From Bimuria novae-zelandiae CBS 107.79 (taxonomy: Eukaryota; Ascomycota; Dothideomycetes; Pleosporales; Didymosphaeriaceae): DNA of 64,000 nt. Position numbers and translations under genes: made by a program. Positions 32,581 through 42,999 of this stretch are shown piece after piece; position 1 is the stretch's first letter; each line of letters starts with the position of its first letter. The stretch covers positions 676,144 through 740,143 of the forward strand of contig ML976675.1 of assembly GCA_010015655.1 (NCBI GenBank), given 5' to 3'. Below the pieces are notes generated by a model. It worked only from the letters and a program-made list of their open reading frames with translations, had not been told where the DNA came from and made no database searches.

Positions 32581-33393
32581 GTTCTATTACTCAGTGTGAA
32601 GGAATTCCCAGGAGTTAGAAACGAAGTATGATGTTGGCAAGATTTGCACCACTTATGGATTTGATATACATCTTTTCGTTTGTAGACTAGCTTGCTTACT
32701 GTCTACGAGATGCTTGCGAAACTGATCATTTCAGCTTGGAATGATAACAAACTCCAAGCAGCACCTTGCAAAATCAGCAATGCTATCTGTCAGCGGAAGC
32801 AGTGTCGTGGTCTCTGACGCAGAGTCTGCGTTTGAAGAGGTTCATCTGATAGAGCAATGTACATCATCTGACCAAAAACAAATATCTATAGCTACTTGCA
32901 AGCCTTACTCGCGTGTGAAGAAACTGGAAACTCTGAGGGGTTTCAGGCGTTTGCGATATATGAGTAGTCTAGAAAAGATACCAGATTGCCTAGGTTTTGA
33001 AGACACCTCGGGTAACTCGCAGTTGATTGAGCTGTATCGATCCGGGAGGCGGGACAAGGCGGGCGGCTCACCAAGAAACAATTGCAATAGCGTCCATTAA
33101 GCAAATAAACGGATGCATAAGGACTGTACTCCTCAGCTTTCTTGCAGCCGACTCGAATTCGGTGATCGGATGGATGTTGAATAGCGCCCGTGGGTGTTCT
33201 TGGGAGAGCTAATAAGCTAAACCGCTTTAGGATCGAATAAGATGAGACAAGGTCCACCTGCTTGGCCATGATTGGCGCGGGTCCCTGATGCTTGTCCCCA
33301 CGTGTCCGGCCTCTCATCAGTAATTCATCCACTTCCGTTGCGATCCATCCCACCCATCATGGATGCATCTCTAGTCTTCTCGCTACGTAAGAA
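32581..33393. other. Intergenic DNA upstream of the acid phosphatase
   Basis: Normal composition with overlapping open frames on both strands (the longest about 120-136 codons), none with recognisable features or convincing splice structure. It should hold the promoters of the phosphatase and of the broken minus-strand gene, which face apart. Confidence 0.4.
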
Positions 33394-34965
33394 ATGCAAA
33401 GCGTGCGGCTTGTATCTGCCTGCACGATCGTGTTCGTCTGTACGTCATTCACCCTTTTCCAATTGTTCGGATTCGAAATGCGATCTTTGAAGACCCTTGC
33501 CACGACATGGCTTCCTTTAGCTGGACAGAACGGCACGAGAGATGTTTCATGGTATGCGCCAAATAAGACATGGATCAACGATTTGAAGCAAGTTCTCAAT
33601 GGCACCGGAACCTATGGCTTCAATTTCAACGGCTCAGTCTTGCCATCCGGCGTTGCTTATGGCGCATATAATTGGTGCAACATGCCTCATGTCAGGCGAG
33701 AAGAGTATCCTGAAGCTAGGGAAGGATATACTTTGCAATACGTTGAAGTGTGAGTAATCGGAGCCTCTAATTGCTGCATGCGACGTCGAGTACCATATGC
33801 TTATTCGCATCGCAGAATACACCGCCACCATAAACGGACGCCTTACGCCTCAAACACTTTTCCAAAGGAGCCTTACAGGTGGGACTGCGACGATCAAGGT
33901 CTCTTTTATTTTGGTCAGCCTCTGAATCCTTCGGGCAACGCTTCCGCGAATGCGTACTGGAGTGTCTTTACGTCAGATACGAATCCTTTCATCGCAAGCG
34001 GATTTAACGGGACATGTCAATTTCCTCAAATCACCAGGGAGGGTCTCGATGACTCGTGGCAGCATGGACAAGATCTGTTCGGTGTTTACCACGATCTTCT
34101 TGGCTTCCTTCCTGACGAGCTCGGCAACAAAGTGACCTACCGGGTGACAAACAACGTGATTACAAGTCAAGTAGCCGGCATGCTCATCAACGGCATGTAC
34201 CAGCCGGAAAGCCCGGTGCCTCTCCGTATCCAGCCAGCAGGAGTGGATTCCCTGGAACCTCAGTATTCTTGCCCTGCCGCCTCCTCCCTATATTCCTCCT
34301 ACGGAGTAGGCAGTAGTGCCTCGAATTGGACAGCGCATCTGACCGCTGCGAATTCACTCTTCAGGTCGTTGGATTCGATATCAAGAATTGCAAGCGGTTC
34401 AGTGGACTGGCACAAGTCTTTTGATCATTACTACGACAACCTTTCAGCACGGCAGTGCCATGCAAAACCGCTTCCTTGCAGCATCAGTGATCCTACCAAA
34501 TGTATAACGCAACAGCAAGCAGACACCGTCTACAGGCTGGGACAGTACGAATACTCGTTCATATACCGTGACTCACCGCAGTCGCTCCAGGCAGCCGTGG
34601 GATCATACGGGGTTTTCCTTGCAGAATTGGCCCAAAACATTCGAGACCACGCCTCTGGAAAGTCGCCTATAATCTACCGTCATAACGTAGCACACGACGG
34701 TAGTGTGTCCCGACTGCTAAGCATTCTACAAGTCGATGTCATGGTCTGGGTAGGCATGGGTTCCGAAGTCGTCCTGGAGATTTATGAACGAGCAGGGTAT
34801 ACCGGGAAGAAGTATATCCGAATTCTTTGGGGTGGTCAAATTCTGCACAGTTCTATCCCGACGCTGGGGAAGGTTGACATGCTTGACCTGGACGTCTTCT
34901 TGGGTTACATCGATGGGCTCGTCGGGTCGAAAGCGAGCAAAGTGGTGGATTTTTGTAAGTTGTAG
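33394..34965 (+). CDS. Secreted histidine acid phosphatase (histidine phosphatase superfamily, branch 2), two exons
   Basis: Coding join is 33394-33749 and 33816-34965. The 66-bp intron (33750-33815, GTGAGT to CGCAG) restores YVEVIHRHHKRTPYASNTFP in frame. The product has 501 residues. Residues about 4-26 are hydrophobic (signal peptide or anchor); a second in-frame Met at residue 29 (33478) also precedes a short signal-like stretch, so the start is uncertain. The catalytic loop is RHHKRTP, a variant of the family RHGxRxP, and the distal HD motif is in YRHNVAHDGS. MGSEVVLEIYE and RILWGGQIL near the C-terminus and QFPQITREGLDDSWQHG in the middle are further family blocks. Several N-x-S/T sites and paired Cys fit secretion. 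The enzyme removes phosphate from monoesters through a phosphohistidine; phytase activity is possible but unproven. Intact, normal composition. Confidence 0.88.
33750..33815 (+). other. Intron of the acid phosphatase gene
   Basis: Donor GTGAGT, acceptor CGCAG. The +2 phase of exon 1 and the first base of exon 2 join to a Val codon in a stretch conserved in the family. A frame stop (TGA at 33751) shows that splicing is needed. Confidence 0.85.
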
Positions 34966-36900
34966 GAGGCTTGTGAAGCGTGAGAAGGACAACGGGATTT
35001 GGCTCGGTGCCCAGTCGTGTAGGTATAGAGTTAGGTAAGACAGTTCCATTTAACATTGTCTTAGTCTTCTGTGTTACTGCAGGATAGGCAATACAATGTC
35101 TAACTTACACCTACTTTATACCTGGCCGTCTGGTGTCTTCGAGGGAAGAGACAATGTATCGCAAATAATTCTTTTAAGAGCTTAAAAAGTTCCTGTTTTA
35201 AAATGTCCGTGGAAGTAAAGGACATAGCGATCCTACTATAGCACAGGCACACTTCTAAGATTGCCTAATTCTAGCTACAGAGCAAGTCTCTGAGGGTATT
35301 ACGATGATTTCTCTTTCTAGATGTCGGCGCGAACTGTACGCCTGGTGCCGGTCTTTATGGAAAGCTGCTTCTAGGCGGACAGAGGGATCCTCCCCGGAAT
35401 GCGGTGAGTCAGCTGAAATGGTTCAAAAGGTTCGAAAGGTGGTCGAAATCTCCTTAGTGGTAGGCGTTATACGATCATGGCGGTCAAATATAGTTCTCGA
35501 ACAATATTCTGTCTCAACTGCCGACGCGTATGGATGCGTTTGATGGCACTCGGGCCAGAAAGCTCCTTCGCGCGACTTTGTATATGACTCGCTAGCCGGC
35601 CAATCGATTTATTTCCGGTCCATCCCAATTCGGAGGCAACCAAAAAGTGGGTATCGCCTGGAAAGGGCGCCTGCCCTTTGCCGCATTTGGAGGTACCGGC
35701 GCTTCGGTTCAGAGCGAAGTAATTGATAGAGCGGGTTCTGGCGATAGAATGGTACTGTAGCCGACATGCTCCACAATTTGAGACAGTCCTTGTTGGCCTG
35801 CATTTCGGGAATCGAGTCGGGTGAGCAGGCCAACTGTAAAGCGTCGGAAACACCGCTTCGAAGGCGCCTGGGCCGCGATATCGCGTGATGTAGTACGCGA
35901 AAACCCGGTTGGTGAATGAAGTGCGCAAAGAGATAGCAGCTACGCAGAAATGTCATATTAGTGACGAGAATTCTTGCGGCGGTCCACGAATGGGACACTG
36001 GCGTCTAAGTTACGTACAAGTCATGTGCAAATGGCTGTAGGCCGAAAGGTTTGTGAACGGTGAAATTGTCGCACCATGTTAGAAATAAGCGAGACACGTC
36101 TCCGGCGGATGAGCTGCAATCGACGATCTGGGTTCCGCGTCGCCGAAGCATTTAGGGGTCGAGATGTAGCTAGGAACGCGAGAAAGCCTGAACGCGTAGG
36201 TCCTCAGTATGAATATGGGTTAACACGTGACAGACGGTTCTTGAATCACACAGCGGAGTCGTGTTATTTTTGTAGATATAGATCGTTCAGGAAGAACCGT
36301 TTTCTATTGCGTGTTCGCGACTTGTAGACACTGAGTCAAGGAAGACCGAGAATTCAGGCAAGCTCTCCGAAGACCTAACCAAGTGTAGTCGGACGTGCAG
36401 CAAACGAGGGGATCGGCATGCGTTGCAGTAATACAGATCCTGCAAGAGACGGGATCCATCCGATAGTGGCGCAGCTGAGCAGCGAACTCCATGCAGGGGA
36501 CCGTTTTCATCAATTCTTGCGCTTTCGGATGCGTAGATTGGTCGATGAACACGCTTCCGAGAGACACCTCATTGGGGATGGCGAATGGCAACAGGAACAA
36601 ATAGTCCAAATCCGTGAAGGTACGATCTCGAGTGCAAGCGCACCTGGGCAAAGCACAAAGCTAAGACACCATGAGCGCTGAGCATCTTGACATTGCATTA
36701 CTGGAAGATGCGTACAGAAGACTGTTCTTCAGGACACTTGTGCATCCGAATGGTAAGCAATGCCAAAAGTTCGATACCGCCCATGTTGAGCCTTCATGTA
36801 CCTGCGTTGACGATATTGCTAACAGACGCGATTTAATCTTTGTGAAGCGAAAAAGAGTGCTGAGGCAATCGTTGTTGATTGAGTAGCTACTCTATGGAGC
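34966..36900. other. Right end of the gene island, no supported gene
   Basis: About 1.9 kb of normal-composition DNA. Open frames up to about 150 codons overlap on both strands (35467-35928 and 35609-35998 minus, 36304-36651 minus, 36418-36681 plus), but none shows motifs, splice pattern or a protein-like composition that sets it apart from its opposite-strand partner. May hold decayed or non-coding sequence. Confidence 0.4.
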
Positions 36901-38580
36901 TATATAGGGATGCCGCGTACCGTTACCGATTACGGTATTACGGTAATGCGTTACGGTAATTTATCTCATAAATCAGACGCTCCACAAATGAGTACGCCAA
37001 GCGGCTAACGCCACTAGCGCCAGCCTCAAACTTTCTGCAAGTTTCTAAGCTAATTATAGGGCAGGAATCTTTTTAGGGTTTTTTTAAGGTAATTAGAGAG
37101 GATTAGGTAATAAAAGGATAACTTATTTATAGAGCGTTTAAAAATTTTTAGTTACTAATTATTAATAAAATATGTTAGTAAATAGGTAATATTAGCACCT
37201 TATTATTAATAAAGTAACTATTTTATCCTAATTATTATTAAAAGCGATCGAATTTATAGTGCTTATAAAGTTATTTAATTTTATTTATTTAGATTATTAC
37301 TAATACGTTATCTTAAGTACAATATATAGTATTAAAAAACGTGTGTGCGTTTTATAAGACGAGTTAGTAACTAGCCTCTAGACTACTACCTATACTAATA
37401 TCTTATATAGTTGCTATGTATCCTGTCTTATATACCTATAATTATATAACCTGCCTAAATAATTACTACTATTTTAAAAGACTACTTGCTATTTCTTTTA
37501 GCCGCTAAGCTATCCCTCCTAGAGAGGTTAATAGATACGTACGTTAGTTTGCCTTAATATGCTAGAGAGTGGCTAATAGCGTTATAGAAAACGACGTAGC
37601 TATAGAGGGCGTAGTAATAGACGTACTAGCTAGTATTATAGATATGTTAGTATATAGTAAGTGGGTGATAATATTATCTTTACACTATTAACTTATAAAT
37701 AAGACCTAAGTAACGTTCTTTAATACCTACCTAGTCTTAACGTTGAATATTTACCAAATATCTTTAAATTTTTATAACTAGCTACTTATATAAAATACTA
37801 ATAATAGTTTATTATAGTTTACCTAGCTTAATTACTTACTATATTAAATATTATAAATTTACTAAATGATAAGTAGGTTCGTACCCTCTAATTATTAGTT
37901 TTTAATTATAGAGATATTCTCCTTATTATAAAGACTAGGTTTAAGAAAAATCTTATATTTTAAACGTATAATATCCTAATAAGGAAGATTATAATTTAGA
38001 GTAACTTACTATTCAGGCTTAGAAATAATTAGACTAATAATATTAAGTAATTTAAGGGAGCGTGGCCTTACCTCCTTAATGTAAATACTAGAGTAAGATA
38101 AAAGGATCTTTTTACATAGCTTAAAAAAGAAAAGTTTACACACGTACTTTTAGGGCCTAAATAGGCTATATCGCGTGTCCTTACACGTACTTTGAAATTT
38201 ATAAACCTTTAAGCAAGAATTAGGTTAATTACTAATAACTTAGTAAAATTAATTTCAACTAGCATTTACATGTTCTAGCTAGTTAAAGTCTAAGATATTA
38301 TAAAATATAGCGTAGTTTAACTATAGTGCTACTTTTAATAAAAATAATAAACTTAAGGTTCTTTAATCTACTAAATTCTAGGCTATTAGAGATAATATAT
38401 ATTAAATTGTATCGGCGCAGGTCACTTAAAGGATTAATATTAGCGTATCTTTTAGTAGAGGCATATAGGAGTGCATATATAAGAAAGTAGCCTCGAATAA
38501 ATTAAGTGCCTATAGGCCTGGTACGAAAGGATATAGAAAAGGTACTGAACTATAAAAGCCCTAAGCTGCTCTAAATACAC
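36901..38580. other. RIP-decayed repeat of unknown family
   Basis: Starts with short alternating inverted and direct copies of TTACGGTAAT/ACCGTTACCG (36,921-36,960). It then becomes strongly AT-rich from about 37,040. No protein motif was recognised on either strand. The sharp change to the GC-richer tandem repeats at 38,628 suggests that this is one inserted element. Confidence 0.4.
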
Positions 38581-38627
38581 CTCTTCCTAGATAGCTAGCT
38601 AGCACATATCTGCTATAGGTTGACCGT

Positions 38628-38735
38628 CGGTCTGATAGATCCGAAATAGGTCCGAATCGGATCCGTAGTTCCCCATCGGTCTGATAGATCCGAAATTGGT
38701 CCGATAGATCCGAAATTGGTCCGATACGGATGAGT
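38628..38735 (+). repeat. Imperfect 20-bp tandem repeat cluster
   Basis: Copies of GGTCCGATAGATCCGAAATT and variants (GGTCTGATAGATCC, GGTCCGAATCGGATCC), with intact CpA and CpG sites. Normal composition, unlike the DNA on both sides. Could be subterminal repeats of a DNA transposon or a small remnant of host DNA. Confidence 0.65.
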
Positions 38736-38789
38736 GTCGGTTTTCGGATAATCTCGAATCCTGTCTTGACTGGCCAAGGGTTCTCGTGT

Positions 38790-39531
38790 CGACGAGCGAT
38801 TGTTCCTGTTACATAAATAGAGGTTATTTATATATTAATTAACTATCTTAATATGTTACTTACCTTACTAATATACCTCGTAGTCTATTAAATAAGTAGG
38901 ATACGCTATACCTTTTAATAAATAATAACGTATATAATAGCGTGAGTACGCATGCCCTTATTTTAAAGACTATTATATATTAATAGCATTAAAGAGATCA
39001 GTAAGGCTATTCTTCGGTTTACAGACTAGCTACGGTGGATGACTAAAGACGCACCTCCGGAGCAGGCATATACGCCTAATAATAGACCACTATATATGTT
39101 TAACGTAATTCGCAGTTACACTGCAAGTGATCCTAATTTCGACTAAGACTAGACTTATAACACCTTTCGTACACTAACCTCTGTAATACGCATTGTAGTT
39201 ACTACTATAGCGCTAGGTATAGGGGTAAACGTGCCAGACGTCGCGCGTGTTATGGTCTGAAAAGTGCTAATTACACGTTGTCTTGCTAATAGCTAGCAAC
39301 GCCTAGGATAAGGTAGTAGGAAGGCTAACTTTAGCAGCGTGAAATACGTGTTTCTATAGCCCTAGGCCTTTAACTATAATAGCAAATATAAGAATAGCGA
39401 TCTATCTAACACTAGAGTAATAGGTCTATTTAGTACGTTGTCCAGGCGTCGCGCACGCAAGCGGCGTAATAAGCTTCTAATTAATTATTTATATATATAG
39501 TAGATTTATGTTAAGAGTTGCCTACTATAGT
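38790..39531. other. RIP-decayed DNA left of gypsy-2
   Basis: AT-rich, with no recognised frame. It ends with ATAGT (39527-39531), the target duplication of gypsy-2, so before that insertion it was contiguous with 58379 onward. Confidence 0.45.
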
Positions 39532-39909
39532 TGTCACGGTAACCTCCTAGGCAACCTGATAGCCTAGACGTACTATTAATAATAGTACGTTAGTATATAG
39601 ACTTCTGCCTCCAAACTTATACTTCGGGAACTAAAGGTCCGATAGCCTACGCCCCAAAGGTTTAATAGCCTAGGCCCTAAAGGTCTAATAGCCTAAACCC
39701 GAAAGCTTGCTTCTAATTAGTTAGACACGACGCTAGCCATCTAGGTATTAGCGCCTAGACTAAGCGAGATAGATAGATTTACGCTAGATAAGGGGAGAAG
39801 ACCCTTTCTCCTTATCTAATATCTTATATCTACACGTAGATATTAAACGTAGTAATATTAATCTAGCTTACTGTAGGCTAAGACACATATACTCGTTGCT
39901 TTTATAATA
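39532..39909 (+). repeat. gypsy-2 5' LTR
   Basis: 378 bp, same length as 57996-58373. Contains a hairpin (39568-39590, 11-bp arms) and a threefold 23-bp tandem repeat (39633-39701, AAAGGTCTAATAGCCTA-type). Confidence 0.88.
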
Positions 39910-40377
39910 TTACGTTAGATTACCCTAACCCTAATATAACGACTCCGATAGACCAGAACTCTATAATCTAGGTGATAATAAACTAGATAAAGTTAATATA
40001 AAAGACCTTCTAGGAAGCTATATCTCTAGCTACTAGTCGCTAAGAGGAAGCTCTAGAGCGCATGGAGGCTTGCCACTAAGCCGAGATAGAAGCTCTACGC
40101 AAGGAGCTATCTCCTAAAAAGTCTATCCCTTCGTGCCAGATACCCCAGCCATGACTAAAGGATCTATAGAGATCCCCAAGACGCTATCTAGAGATGGCTT
40201 AATAGCTATAAAGCCTATCCACCAGAGCGATAGGCTTCCTAACCCACCAATATTTACTAGAAAGAGGAAGGAACTACCTCTATTTATCTTATAATTATAG
40301 ATAAAGCTAGAGGGTAATACTAATTAATACTTAATTAAACGCGCTAAACTTATCTATGCTTACTTTTAGCTTAACTA

Positions 40378-42224
40378 ACGTGGTTCACCACCGAGCGGGC
40401 CAACCCCACCGAGCGGGCCACTTTTTAAAAGTCAGTCTATTACGAAGCGCCTCCTACAACACCACTATAATTTACTATAATTCGCAGAACATAGAAATAC
40501 TATTTAGACTTATTACTATTAGATGTATCTACAATTTCTACTGCGCAGGTGCGAGCGTTGTGGCCAGCTTTACCACAACGTCCGTAGCACCTTTGCCCAC
40601 GCACCCTCTTTGCAGACTCTTTACCCTCCTTTTGCCCACTACTATCCTTTTTAGCTATTAAATTGACTACCTTTCTTACTATAAGTGTCTTAGCTGCCTG
40701 AATATACTTCCTCTTTTAACTTTTTACCTTTATTACTATCTCTACTACCTTGCGCAGCCTTGCTATTTTTTATTATATTAATACTATTTCGTGCCCTATT
40801 AATACAACACCTTTATTAAGCTACTTAAAAGCTCTAAGAAGCGGAGAAACTAGTAAATCTCTATACTTCTATACACGCTTATAAACTAGCGTTAACTAAG
40901 CCTCTATCTCGCGGAGGTTGCTTAGTGTTTTTAATTCCTATAGGGTGTCCTCTACGTTAGGTGGAGTTAGCGTACGAAGAACCACATTAAGTCTTAATAA
41001 CACTACCTCTAGGTCGTATAGGACTAATCTAGCGCCTTTAAAGCCTGCGCAGATGTTCGCCTTTATTATTACTTTTTTAAAAGCTACTTTAAAGGCTAGT
41101 AGAAAGGCCTCCTTCTTAATCTACTTAGTGCCGTACTATGCTAAGCTACTAATTTTATTGCTGTACGCCCGCTTTAAAAGCGAAAAACAACCTATATCAA
41201 GTGGCTACAAGAGGTGTGATAAGTGTGAAGGCATATAGAGAATAATAATCTTCTATTTCTCATAGTATTTGTGGAATTCGTGTGAGCAGTAGCTCTCGTG
41301 ACTATTTATAATTAGTAGCTAGTGTGCACCCAAACTACGCGCCTTAGTATAGGTATTAAAGTGCCTTAGCTAGGCAAGGCTAAGCTTATTTAACGTCTAG
41401 CTATTAGGACTAACTTTAATAACCTAGTCTCGGGGTAGATTATAGAACTAGGACGTGATTAGAACCTTACTAAGGAAAATAAGAAAGGGTAGTAAAGCCT
41501 AGCCTTTAGCGCTAACACCCTAGATATTAGTAACCTACTTATAATTACTAGGTTAAATCTTCTTTAGGTTGCTTCGCTTCTCAGAGCCTGTAAAGACTAT
41601 CTAACCCTGTATTACCCCTATTATAAAGCCTGTCTCGTCGAAGTTATACGTGTCGTTATTAGCGATACTGTACTTAGCCTTAGTATTAGTAACTAGCTCG
41701 AACTAGGGCGTTATAATACGTAGATCTTCGTTTAGGGCTTGCTAATAATTATATAGATAGCTCCTTTAAAGCTTAATTTCTAGCGTACGCGTCTTAAGCC
41801 TGTCTATCTAGTGCTTACTAATAAGCTATCCATCGCGCTTAGCAAGTAGACTATTAGCTATATCTTAGACTATATCCCTTGTTACACCTATTCCTCGCTA
41901 GTTAAGCTTAAGTATACGTCAGACTAGAGCCTTCTCCTCTAGCTTGGTTAGCTTCTTTAAGTTAGGCTCGTAATCGCGTTAAGAGAGGGCTCCTTAGCGT
42001 TATCGTTATACTATTATTCAAGGCACGCTAAAGGCTATAATAACGCGTCTTTTACTCTTATTATAATCTTTAATTATAGCTTAGATAGTAAGCTATAGTA
42101 CGCTTTTAGTATAAGGTTGTTACGCGTTATGTTGTAATGGCATTGTGGTATAAGCTAGAGGTGGGCTACATTTAGCAAAGTTGGCCCGCTCGGTGGGGTT
42201 GGCCCGCTTGGTGGTGAACCACGT
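40378..42224 (-). mobile_element. Fot1/pogo-type DNA transposon (Fot-A), RIP-decayed, in gypsy-2 gag
   Basis: 1,847 bp, flanked by TA (40376-40377, 42225-42226). Inverted repeats of about 43 bp begin ACGTGGTTCACCACC and contain CCACCGAGCGGGCCA twice; left and right differ by one G/A change. The transposase reads on the minus strand. Confidence 0.9.
40540..42050 (-). pseudogene. Fot1-type transposase of Fot-A, RIP-inactivated
   Basis: Minus strand. Around 41.6-41.75 kb it reads ALNEDLRIITP-FELVTNTK, then KYSIANNDTYNFDETGFIIG with the first catalytic Asp (41626-41649); this is the signature of fungal Fot1-like DDE transposases. At the C-terminal end, near 40,545-40,600, a zinc knuckle CYGRCGKAGHNARTC is intact, a known tail of these proteins. 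Many TAA/TAG stops lie between. Ends approximate. Confidence 0.78.
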
Positions 42225-42709
42225 TATAACTTTATAATCCTTACTAATATGCTAATTAGCTTTAATATAAATACTATAAAGAGGCTAATCGCCTTCCTTC
42301 GCGCTATATATAATAACCTAAATAAAACTCTATTAGCATAGAATAAGCTTAATAACCTAAAGTAAAGGAAGCAACCCTTTTTAAGCCACTTTACTTAGGT
42401 TTAACGCCTTATAGTAGATACCTAGCTTAATAAAAAGGCGTAGATTAATGCCCCATGCCGCTTACTATTAGATAACCTTTAACGTATAATAGTAGGAGCT
42501 AAAATCCTATCTAATATTAATAAATACGCTAACCTAATTACGTAATATAATAATAATTTCTAATACCTACCTACTTACTTAAGTTACTAACTAACCTCAC
42601 GACAACAGCACGACCCTAATATAATAAAAATTAATATATTATATATAACCTTATTAGCTTAAAAGAAGGACTAGTACTAAAAGACGGGACTTTACTTTTA
42701 CTATAAAGT

Positions 42710-42882
42710 TGTCAGATAGAATAAGCTGCGGTGAGGTCAGATCTGTATAATCGAGCAGGGACCACTTGGCTTGGCACACTAGCAAAATATCCGAAACCAA
42801 CTAAACATAGTGGAGAATATAATAAAAAAAACAATAAATACTATTAAGTTGCATTAATATCTACTTATTATACCATTTGACA
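42710..42882 (+). repeat. copia-A 5' LTR
   Basis: 173 bp, TGTCAGATAG to CCATTTGACA; matches 53198-53371 apart from transitions and one A. Confidence 0.88.
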
Positions 42883-42999
42883 ATTAAGAGTCTTACTGCC
42901 TTAACTAATACAATATGGCGCAACTCTCAAACCGCGATTCTACGGTACACCTGAACACCTCCGCAGACCACAGGGGGTGGAGAACACAACTCTAGGCAA

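Noticed and set aside
32741..33353. A 119-codon plus frame and a 136-codon minus frame upstream of the phosphatase
   Set aside because: They overlap over most of their length, so at most one can be real, and neither shows family motifs, signal peptide or intron structure.
35467..35998. Overlapping minus-strand open frames of 153 and 129 codons
   Set aside because: They overlap each other in different frames, have no motif, no splice support and unremarkable composition; chance frames in GC-balanced DNA are this long.
36304..36886. Open frames on both strands (up to 115 codons)
   Set aside because: Mutually overlapping opposite-strand frames without any recognisable feature.
40356..41238. 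Plus-strand open frames in Fot-A
   Set aside because: The zinc knuckle and the catalytic motif read on the minus strand, so these are shadows.
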